NCBI GenBank assembly: GCA_900316835.1
Contig: ONEL01000002.1
Location: forward strand, 1 to 37,975
DNA from: an uncultured Prevotellaceae bacterium
GTDB lineage: Bacteria > Bacteroidota > Bacteroidia > Bacteroidales > Muribaculaceae
Direction of reading: 5' to 3'
DNA length: 37,975 nt
Part shown: in pieces, positions 31,560 to 37,975 of the stretch
Position numbering within the stretch: position 1 is the first letter of the stretch
How the letters are laid out: each line of letters opens with the position of its first letter
The notes under the pieces: generated by a model
What the model saw: only the letters and a program-made list of their open reading frames with translations
Told to the model about the DNA's origin: nothing
The model's database searches: none
Position numbers and translations under genes: made by a program

Positions 31560-32936
31560 CTATGCCACACGCGATTGCGCCACTAGCTGGTTTATCTTGC
31601 GCATTTCAAGAATGAGAAGCACAAGTCCCACGAGGGCTGCCAGCAAGTCGCTGATGGGGAAAGCGAGCCACACGCCGTCGAGTTTCATCACCGGTGGCAA
31701 CACAATGAGGATGGGAAGCAGGAATATCACCTGGCGCGACAAGCTCATGAAGATTGACTTGGTGGCCTCGCCAAGCGACTGGAAGAAATTGGTGGTAACA
31801 ATTTGAAATCCTGCGACAAAGAATACTACATTGCCCAGCGGAATGCCGTGCTCGCAGGCTGCGATGAGGCTTGGGTCGGTGGTGAAAATGCGTGCCACAT
31901 ATCCTGGGAAGAAGACACTGGCAATGGTGCCTAACAGGCACACCACGGTACTCACGGCGACGGTGAGCCAGTAGGCGCGCTTGAGGCGGTCAAAACGCTT
32001 GGCGCCATAGTTGAAACCCACAATGGGTTGCATGCCCATGCACACCCCCAGCACAAACATCACCGCCAGTTGTGTGAAGGTCATGAAGATGCCCATTGCC
32101 GCCACGCTGGTGTCGCCACCATAGCGGTACACCGTGTGGTTAAGAATGGCATTAATCACGCATCCGGCAGTGTTTACAATGCATGGTGCCGCGCCCACGG
32201 CGAGGATGGGCTTGAGGATGTCCCACTTGAGATTGTAGATGCCACGGGTGTAGTGTATCTCGCTCTTGGTGCTAATGAAATGCTGTTGCACATATATCAT
32301 GGCAACAAGCATGGAAATGTCGGTGGCTATGGCAGCACCTTTAATGCCCCACTTGAGGCCAAAGATGAAGATGGGTGCCAGCACCACGTTGATGCCTGCG
32401 CCAATGAAGTTGGCCCACATTGCTTTCTTGGGATAGCCAGTGGCGCGCATGATGTTGCTAAACGAGAAGGTGAGGTTGTTGAACAGTAGTCCCGGTAGCA
32501 TAAACATCATGAAATCGCGGGCATAGGGTAGCGATGTTTCGCTGGCGCCAAAGAGGCGTAGCACATCATCCATGAAGATTGCGAACATTGCCAGGTAGAA
32601 TGTTCCAAACACCAGTGTCATCACCAGGCTATTGCCCAGGATTTGCTCGGCAGTGTTGCGTTTTCCCTGTCCAAGCACGATTGATGTGCGTGCTCCGGCA
32701 CCACCGCCAATGAGTACGCCAAATGCTGCCGACACGTTCATCACAGGGAAAGTGATGGCTAGGCCCGCTATAGCATCGGGTCCCACACCTTGTCCAATGA
32801 ACATGCGGTCGATGATGTTGTAGACCGACATCACCACCATGCCCACCACCGAAGGCAAGCTGTACTTGAACAACAGCTTGCCAATGGGGGCTTTATCGAG
32901 TTCGTTTAATCTATTTCCTGCTTGTAGACTTGCCAT
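31560..32936 (-). CDS. MATE-family efflux transporter
   Basis: The protein (458 residues from 32936, or 461 from the alternative ATG at 32945) has the 12-helix layout of MATE multidrug and toxin exporters. The N-terminus reads PIGKLLFKYSLPSVVGMVVM with IDRMFIGQGVGPDAIAGLAI, a common Bacteroidales MATE start. The second half begins near LKPILAVGAAPCIVNTAGCV. The substrate is unknown. The start at 32936 (MASLQAGNRLNELDKAP) fits the usual distance to the conserved PIGKLL. The TPR gene ends 19 bp upstream, so the two are probably co-transcribed. Confidence 0.88.
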   Translation of the reverse strand: MASLQAGNRLNELDKAPIGKLLFKYSLPSVVGMVVMSVYNIIDRMFIGQGVGPDAIAGLAITFPVMNVSAAFGVLIGGGAGARTSIVLGQGKRNTAEQILGNSLVMTLVFGTFYLAMFAIFMDDVLRLFGASETSLPYARDFMMFMLPGLLFNNLTFSFSNIMRATGYPKKAMWANFIGAGINVVLAPIFIFGLKWGIKGAAIATDISMLVAMIYVQQHFISTKSEIHYTRGIYNLKWDILKPILAVGAAPCIVNTAGCVINAILNHTVYRYGGDTSVAAMGIFMTFTQLAVMFVLGVCMGMQPIVGFNYGAKRFDRLKRAYWLTVAVSTVVCLLGTIASVFFPGYVARIFTTDPSLIAACEHGIPLGNVVFFVAGFQIVTTNFFQSLGEATKSIFMSLSRQVIFLLPILIVLPPVMKLDGVWLAFPISDLLAALVGLVLLILEMRKINQLVAQSRVA

Positions 32937-32955
32937 TAAATACACTAAAAGGTTC

Positions 32956-33816
32956 TCATTTTATTAAATCGAGCCATGAGGGGTCTTTAGTCTTTTTAGC
33001 TTTTTCCTTGAAGCGTTTTTCTACATCCTTGGGGGCTGATTCCTTGAGATGCTCCAGCACATATAATGCCTGGCTGTGGTCCTTGTCGCGTTCGAGAGCA
33101 CTGATAACGTCTTTCACGGCCTTGTCGTAGTCCCAGTCGTTATAGTAATCGGTAGCACGCATGGCATAGGGGTCGGGTAGCTCGGGTTCTAGCTTTATAG
33201 CCATGGTGTAGGCTTTGATGGCGTCCTTGCGCTTACCTTGCGAGTCGGCAATGGTGCCAATTCCCAGGTAGCCTTCCACATACTTGGGATTTAGCTGTAC
33301 CATGTAGCCGTAGTCGACCATAGCCTCGTCGTAGCGATGCAGCTTGCGATAGAGGTTACCGCGACGCACGTAGCAGTCAAAGTCCTTGTCGTCGAAGCGC
33401 AGCGCCATGTTCAAGTCTTCGATAGCTGCGAGTGTGTCCTTGAGCTGCAGGTGTATGGTGGAACGGGTGTAGTGCATCCAGTTGAGCATGTAAGAATCGT
33501 TCTCGTCAATTTTGCACTCGCGGGCGCGCTCCATTGCTTCCAGCGCCTCGTGCGGCTGGTCAAGGTCGCTCTTGATAGCAGCAAGATATCCCCAGCCGTA
33601 GGCGTCGTCGGGGTTCCCTTTCACATATTTATTAATATAGGTCAAGGCTGTTGACAAATCTTCGTTGCCATAAGCCTCAACAGCCTTGTCAAAGTCGGCG
33701 CGAGTGCTCACTTCGGTTTTGGGCTTCACGCGCGCTTTTTTCTTTACCGACTTTGCTCCAGCCGGCACTGTTGCCAGCATGGCGATAAGCATAATAAAAA
33801 TCGTTGTTCTTTTCAT
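32956..33816 (-). CDS. Secreted tetratricopeptide-repeat protein
   Basis: The 286-residue product has a signal peptide (MKRTTIFIMLIAMLATVPAG, cleavage near Ala-Lys at 21-22), a basic linker, and about six TPR units between residues 40 and 260. These include ALTYINKYVKGNPDDAYGWG, AIEDLNMALRFDDKDFDCYV and AMVDYGYMVQLNPKYVEGYL. The end is Lys-rich (EKRFKEKAKKTKDPSWLDLI). TPR proteins are scaffolds; partners are unknown. It is followed by a MATE transporter in what appears to be one transcript. A -7 element lies at 33849-33856. Confidence 0.85.
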   Translation of the reverse strand: MKRTTIFIMLIAMLATVPAGAKSVKKKARVKPKTEVSTRADFDKAVEAYGNEDLSTALTYINKYVKGNPDDAYGWGYLAAIKSDLDQPHEALEAMERARECKIDENDSYMLNWMHYTRSTIHLQLKDTLAAIEDLNMALRFDDKDFDCYVRRGNLYRKLHRYDEAMVDYGYMVQLNPKYVEGYLGIGTIADSQGKRKDAIKAYTMAIKLEPELPDPYAMRATDYYNDWDYDKAVKDVISALERDKDHSQALYVLEHLKESAPKDVEKRFKEKAKKTKDPSWLDLIK

Positions 33817-33848
33817 GTTGATTAAAATTTAATGTGTTATAACGCTTG

Positions 33849-33856
33849 CAAAGTTA
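33849..33856 (-). promoter_or_regulatory. -7 element of the TPR-MATE unit
   Basis: TAACTTTG on the minus strand, 32 bp upstream of the TPR start, matches TAnnTTTG. A -33 box at the normal distance was not found. Confidence 0.55.
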
Positions 33857-33934
33857 GGAAAAAATAGCGACAAATAACCATAATAACAGGCAATAATGAG
33901 CGTCAATCTCGCAAAATGAATGTTACAACACGAG

Positions 33935-33966
33935 AGAGGGTGCGCAAAGTTAATTGCCCACCCTCT
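33935..33966 (-). terminator. Weak terminator-like stem downstream of the C10 peptidase gene
   Basis: AGAGGGTG at 33935-33942 pairs with CACCCTCT at 33959-33966 (8 bp). No clear T-run follows on the minus strand, so its activity is doubtful. Confidence 0.35.
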
Positions 33967-33998
33967 TCTCTATTGCTTGTTAAGCTATGTGTTGTGCA

Positions 33999-36900
33999 TT
34001 AATCAGAGAGTCCCAAGATGATGTTATAAACAGCTGTCACATCGCTGCCTGTAACTTCTCCATCACCATTTTGGTCACCGTTAAATATTTCAGTGTCTTG
34101 ACCGAAGAGTATGTGGTTATAGAGAGCTGTCACATCGCTTCCGGTAACTTCTCCGTCGCCATTCACATCGCCAGGAATAGCGGTGTGTTGTGCCTCCTCG
34201 CCAGGGAACAAAATGTTGTTATGGCTCTCAAGGGTAGAGATTTCTTTGAAGTAGGCACGGAATGGCTCAACAACTTGAGCCGCTGAACCCCACTGTGCCA
34301 CGGCACCTGTAGGATTAACAGCATAGATGTTCTCGAGTTCGTTATCGGTAAATGTGCCTGCCATCAAGTATTGCTTACCGCTGGTGTAGGCGATGGGTTC
34401 GGGCTTGAGAAGCACGTTGCTGGCGCTCCAGGTGATGGGGGTGCCGGCGAGGTTAGCGCTCTTGTTGATGGCGATGATGTAAGGCACGTTGGCCTCAATG
34501 TCTGTAACCTCACTGAAGGTTACCTCGCCATCGGCCTCTTGGGCGAAGCGCTCAACCCACATGTCGTTGTTGCTTGCTGTGCAGGTTGATGGAGTGAAGG
34601 GTAGCACGATGGTGCTCCAGTTCTCGGCAACGCCAGCCTGGCGCGCCTTGGTGAATGTGCGCTCGTAGCTGATGTTCTGAGCGGTGAAGCTCATTGGAGT
34701 AAAGTAGCTATAGCCATCCTTGAGGACGATGCTTGTAGCAGTCGCGTCCTTAACGATGTTGCGTCCGTTGAGGTTTGCGGGAACCTCAGCATCCTTGTCG
34801 AGGAAGTAGATAACATTGGGGTTGTCGTTGGGCACGATGCTGAAGTTGCTCAAGCCCTCAAGGCTCACTGCTGCAACGTCGTCGGCAATCTCGAAGTTGT
34901 CTTCGGGCTTGTAGCCGTTGCGAGAGCCATCGCCAGCCCAGGTGATGATGCCTGGCAGGATGTCGTAGTAGAGCGACTTGCCACGCTCAACGATGTTGTC
35001 GACGTGCGAAGCGTCCTCGCTGTCGGGCACGTTGTTGCGGGCATAGATGTTCATTGAGTAAGTAGAGCCGTAAGCCAGGTTGTCGAAGTCGAAGTAGAAT
35101 GTCTTGGTCTCACCTGCGGCGAGCGAGATGGTCTCCTGCTTGTAGGTTACCATCGAGCCCGAAACTGTGCCGTCCTCGTTCTTGGTAATGAGGAACAGGG
35201 GAGCCAGGATGTACTTGTTATACTCGCCATTGCTGTGGTTGGTGATGGCGGCGCTGAAGCGTGCACGGCTGTCGTAGATTTCACCGTAGGTGATATTGGT
35301 GCCATCGGTGTAAGCGTCTTTGGTGGCATTCTCCGCCTTGATAACAACCGAGAGGTTAAGCTCCTCGGCCTCGGTGCTCTCGGCGATGGTTACTGTGCCT
35401 GTGCCAATGGTAACATAATCGCCATACTGGTCGAGACGCATGAGCTTAACGCTCTTGGTGCCTGATGATGCTGGGCGCACGTTAAAAGTGATAACCGACT
35501 CTTGACCGGCAAGAACCTCGCCGGTTACAACAGTGGTGTATTGTGAGTACTCGTCAATCTGCTGTCCGCCAAAGTCAAGATACAGGTCGCCATAGTAGCG
35601 GTCAACGCTGTTGTTCTTCAAGGTTACATTAATTTGTTCCTTCACGCCAACCTTCTCACCACCTGTGAATTCCCAGTTGGTGACTTGCAGGTCGATAATG
35701 GGGTGAGCGCTAGCCTGGCAATAGGTGTTGCTCATGTTCACTTCAAGATAGAAGCGGTCACTTTCCTTCATGGGTTTCCACTCGGTTGAGCCTTGAACCT
35801 GATACATTCCCACTAGGTGGTAGGTACCGGTAAGGCCAGCACCAAACTTAATAATATTAGAGGCATTTTGTGCTATATCTTTTCCAAACTGTGTGGTTTC
35901 ACCTAAAGCTGAGGTTGTAACAGTCATATAGATGTTGCTCTCACTATTAGTTGCTATAGTGTAGGAACCATCAGCAGGATTGTATAGACCAAGTGCTACT
36001 TTGTATTTTTTGCCTGTCCCAGAGTGGTCGCTGTAGCTTACTTTAACAATCTTTGACTTGTGAATCTTGAAGGGATCAGATACTCGATCACGGTCCCATC
36101 CGCTGGGGCCGCTAATGGCTGTTGCTGTGAGCACTGGTTCCTCCTCATCCTCGTCGCTGCCGGGAGCAGCGCCACCAGGCACGACGTTGTACACGATGTT
36201 CTGCTTCATGTTGTATCCCTCGGCGCTGCTCGAGCCACCAATGCCACTGGCGTAGGGGTTCATGATGGCGAGCTGGAAGTAGCCGTTACCCATGCCACCC
36301 CAACCCCAGTTGATGTGGAAGTAGTTGCCATACTCGTAGCCGTCGCAGATGAACGAGTGACCACCGCCACTACCTGCAGTGCCGTTGTAGATCATGGGGC
36401 GTCCTGCGGCGAGCTCCTGGTAAACCATATTGTCCCACACCTCTTGAGTGTAGTCGTTGCGGTAGGCGAGCTTAGAGCCGTAGCCAAAGAAGGCAAATGC
36501 CTTGGGAATATCGTCGGTGTAAGCACCTGTTGCCGATGTTCCATATTGCGATTTCAATGCGCAGCCCACATAGAGCATCAAGTGAGCCACCGCACTGGTG
36601 TAGACCTCGTCCTCGGCACCGGTGTAGGTGTCGCGCATGTGAGCCCAGTCGAAGGTGGTGATGGGTTGAGCTGGTACAGTATAGGTGCCGTAATCGCCCA
36701 GCCCGTTGCCATAGGTGAAAGTATAGCTGGGTACCTCCTCGGTTGTTGCCTCAGGATATTTGTAGAAGTTCATCAGCTGCGACATTGAGGTAGCCACGCA
36801 GCCGGTGTAGGCGAGCTCATAGCCGTCGGCCTCATCATCGCTAATCATGAACTGTGGGCACTCGTTCCAGTAGGGAGTAGCCTGGTCCCACTTAGTGCTG

Positions 36901-37358
36901 ATGAGTGGCGCGATAGAGTTGCGGGTGTCGACCACGTTCTCGGCTTTGGGAGCGGCGAGGACCTTGCTAAGGTTGGCAGCTGGAACCTGGTCGAGCAATG
37001 CAATTTGTTGTGCATACTCGTTGAGCCAGTTCTTCATGTTGCTTGGGGCCTTAGCCTCGTCGAAGTGTCCCTCGTCGCTATAGCCCAAGATGGGATTAGT
37101 GCGGTCATCGCCCGAGACGATGACGAAGCCCTGGTTGTTGCCAATGTTAAACACGTAGTAGGCGGCTGAGGCTGTAGAGGCCTTCATCATGCCGTTGGCT
37201 TGCGACGCTATCGTCAGTGTGCGCTGAGCCTTCTGCTTTTTAAGCACGAAACTTGCGGCTTCTTGCTGAGCTTGCTCTAGAGTCACGGGTGCGGCTTGTG
37301 CCACCAGTCCCAGGCTCATGCAGAGCAAGAGCAGAACAAATAGTCGGTTCTTTGTCAT
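33999..37358 (-). CDS. Secreted C10-family cysteine peptidase (streptopain-like) with dockerin-like C-terminus
   Basis: The 1119-residue protein has a signal peptide (MTKNRLFVLLLLCMSLGLVA, cleavage after AQA near 22), a propeptide-type region (about 23-145), and a papain-like C10 domain (about 150-390). Catalytic Cys187 lies in YTGCVATSMSQLMNFYKYP and His334 in GGGHSFICDGYEYG, with NWGWGG after it. Several beta-sandwich-like regions follow (about 400-1055). The end (about 1060-1119) has two dockerin-like calcium repeats, DVNGDGEVTGSDVTALYNHI and DQNGDGEVTGSDVTAVYNII. This is the layout of secreted Bacteroidales proteases related to streptopain and PrtT, with a dockerin-like tail where some relatives carry a type IX sorting domain. 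Substrate unknown. Confidence 0.93.
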   Translation of the reverse strand: MTKNRLFVLLLLCMSLGLVAQAAPVTLEQAQQEAASFVLKKQKAQRTLTIASQANGMMKASTASAAYYVFNIGNNQGFVIVSGDDRTNPILGYSDEGHFDEAKAPSNMKNWLNEYAQQIALLDQVPAANLSKVLAAPKAENVVDTRNSIAPLISTKWDQATPYWNECPQFMISDDEADGYELAYTGCVATSMSQLMNFYKYPEATTEEVPSYTFTYGNGLGDYGTYTVPAQPITTFDWAHMRDTYTGAEDEVYTSAVAHLMLYVGCALKSQYGTSATGAYTDDIPKAFAFFGYGSKLAYRNDYTQEVWDNMVYQELAAGRPMIYNGTAGSGGGHSFICDGYEYGNYFHINWGWGGMGNGYFQLAIMNPYASGIGGSSSAEGYNMKQNIVYNVVPGGAAPGSDEDEEEPVLTATAISGPSGWDRDRVSDPFKIHKSKIVKVSYSDHSGTGKKYKVALGLYNPADGSYTIATNSESNIYMTVTTSALGETTQFGKDIAQNASNIIKFGAGLTGTYHLVGMYQVQGSTEWKPMKESDRFYLEVNMSNTYCQASAHPIIDLQVTNWEFTGGEKVGVKEQINVTLKNNSVDRYYGDLYLDFGGQQIDEYSQYTTVVTGEVLAGQESVITFNVRPASSGTKSVKLMRLDQYGDYVTIGTGTVTIAESTEAEELNLSVVIKAENATKDAYTDGTNITYGEIYDSRARFSAAITNHSNGEYNKYILAPLFLITKNEDGTVSGSMVTYKQETISLAAGETKTFYFDFDNLAYGSTYSMNIYARNNVPDSEDASHVDNIVERGKSLYYDILPGIITWAGDGSRNGYKPEDNFEIADDVAAVSLEGLSNFSIVPNDNPNVIYFLDKDAEVPANLNGRNIVKDATATSIVLKDGYSYFTPMSFTAQNISYERTFTKARQAGVAENWSTIVLPFTPSTCTASNNDMWVERFAQEADGEVTFSEVTDIEANVPYIIAINKSANLAGTPITWSASNVLLKPEPIAYTSGKQYLMAGTFTDNELENIYAVNPTGAVAQWGSAAQVVEPFRAYFKEISTLESHNNILFPGEEAQHTAIPGDVNGDGEVTGSDVTALYNHILFGQDTEIFNGDQNGDGEVTGSDVTAVYNIILGLSD

Positions 37359-37481
37359 AAAAAATGGGTTAAGATAGATAATTAAAATAGTTGTTTATGT
37401 TTTGGTTTTTGTTTGGTTTTATCATGTCATTTTATAGAGATAAAGCATGCTTTAACCTCTCACGAAGATGTAAAAGGTTGG

Positions 37482-37489
37482 CAAATATA
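37482..37489 (-). promoter_or_regulatory. -7 element of the C10 peptidase gene
   Basis: TATATTTG on the minus strand, 124 bp upstream of the start, matches TAnnTTTG and implies a leader of about 115 nt. No -33 box at the usual spacing was found. Confidence 0.45.
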
Positions 37490-37569
37490 CGATAATTATT
37501 TGAAAGATAAGTGCTTTTATGTAGAAAAAAAGGGAAAAATTAACATCTCTAGCACACCGTCACTTAGAC

Positions 37570-37620
37570 CAGAACTAACCACTAATTATCACGAATTTAC
37601 ACGAATTAATGATAACTAAA
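37570..37620. repeat. AT-rich CACGAATT-type intergenic repeat
   Basis: Short repeats of the type TATCACGAATT and TTACACGAATTAATG follow each other. Similar CACAAATTACACTAATT tracts occur at 20467-20484. These look like common low-complexity intergenic sequence of Bacteroidales, with no gene. Confidence 0.4.
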
Positions 37621-37637
37621 AACTTATAACTCATTGG

Positions 37638-37975
37638 TTAGCGCAGTAGCTGGGCTAAGATGTAGGCGAGCAGCAGGACAAAGAGAATGATGCCACAGCC
37701 TGGCAGTGAGCAGGTGCAACTGCGTGAGCGAGGAGAGGAAGTGGGGTCGGAGCCCTCAGCCTCTAGGCGTTGGGCTGCCTCTTGAGCTTCGGGGTCATAT
37801 TGCCGGGTGTGAGAGAACACGCCAGGCAACCCGGTGTTGTGTGGGATTAGAATTTTGCGTGGATGAAGCCCGTCGAAAGGAGCCACTACCTTGTTGTCCT
37901 CGAGTTGTTGCATCAGCTGCTCGGCACGCTCAGGGGGAATGTTGAAATAGCGTTGCAGCATGGGTAGGGTAATGG
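37638..37975 (-). CDS. C-terminus of a protein with FtsK-gamma-like winged helix and terminal membrane helix (partial)
   Basis: The frame is open to the right edge of the window and begins there with ITLPMLQRYFNIPPERAEQL. It continues with MQQLEDNKVVAPFDGLHPRK and ILIPHN. This matches the gamma domain of FtsK, a winged helix that reads KOPS sites: LQR-F-I, a recognition helix and the G-x-x-P-R-x-I/V-L-I end. Unlike FtsK, it is followed by about 60 more residues: a low-complexity Ser/Cys stretch and a final hydrophobic helix (GCGIILFVLLLAYILAQLLR) that could anchor the protein by its tail. The N-terminal part lies outside the window, so a full FtsK motor can be neither confirmed nor excluded. 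Confidence 0.6.
   Translation of the reverse strand, partial: ITLPMLQRYFNIPPERAEQLMQQLEDNKVVAPFDGLHPRKILIPHNTGLPGVFSHTRQYDPEAQEAAQRLEAEGSDPTSSPRSRSCTCSLPGCGIILFVLLLAYILAQLLR

Noticed and set aside
37413..37619. 68-codon ORF upstream of the C10 peptidase gene
   Set aside because: It covers the peptidase leader and promoter region and ends in CACGAATT-type intergenic repeats; composition is not protein-like.
1..37975. Anti-phage defence island, prophage, biosynthetic cluster or toxin-antitoxin pair
   Set aside because: The UPF1-like helicase, DEDDy nuclease and RecF stand among housekeeping genes without nuclease, retron, TIR or toxin partners, and no phage structural or modular synthase gene is present.

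Overview
The window looks like chromosomal DNA of a gut-type member of the order Bacteroidales; a Muribaculaceae- or Prevotellaceae-like organism is my guess, and family rank cannot be fixed from sequence alone. The evidence is threefold. Several promoters fit the Bacteroidetes primary-sigma pattern (TTTG, about 19-20 bp, TAnnTTTG) with few Shine-Dalgarno sequences. The minus strand carries the order DUF177, rpmF, fabH, era, der, which is familiar from Bacteroidales. There are also a C10 peptidase with a dockerin-like tail, a large DUF2723 membrane protein and an IS30 remnant.

Layout: The left edge holds the C-terminus of an IS30-type transposase (1-141). A plus-strand block follows: mtnN and luxS (recycling of S-adenosylhomocysteine), ftsY, rimO, then an ECF sigma factor with a four-helix membrane protein. 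After a bidirectional terminator come a small lipoprotein (minus), a rubredoxin and a rubredoxin-first rubrerythrin (oxidative defence). A minus-strand block runs from 6.76 to 13.1 kb: small membrane protein, DEDDy exonuclease, queG, polysaccharide deacetylase, and the 1195-residue DUF2723 protein. A repeat-rich spacer (13.1-13.7 kb) contains an inverted-repeat element and a consensus promoter in front of a 42-codon ORF. Next, all minus, are glnA, an AT-rich secreted protein and an L-cysteine desulfidase-like gene.

From 18.2 kb the plus strand carries two adjacent beta-flower-like secreted repeat proteins, the second built of 51-bp tandem repeats, and a DMT transporter. Then come recF, a DUF721/DciA-like gene, a thioesterase, metG and a UPF1-like helicase. 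From 27 to 38 kb the minus strand holds der, era, fabH, rpmF and the DUF177 gene, then a MATE transporter with a secreted TPR protein, a 1119-residue C10 peptidase, and the C-terminus of a protein with an FtsK-gamma-like winged helix and a terminal membrane helix.

Most genes are housekeeping. The unusual content lies between genes. A 24-bp repeat containing the recF start codon flanks a 240-bp hairpin-rich insert (20354-20641). Two MITE-like elements share A-run/G-run termini (13261-13423 and 26738-26987). A small promoter-equipped ORF or RNA lies at 13436-13601, and a 15-bp inverted repeat sits between rpmF and fabH. I saw no CRISPR array, rRNA, tRNA, prophage or recognisable defence island.
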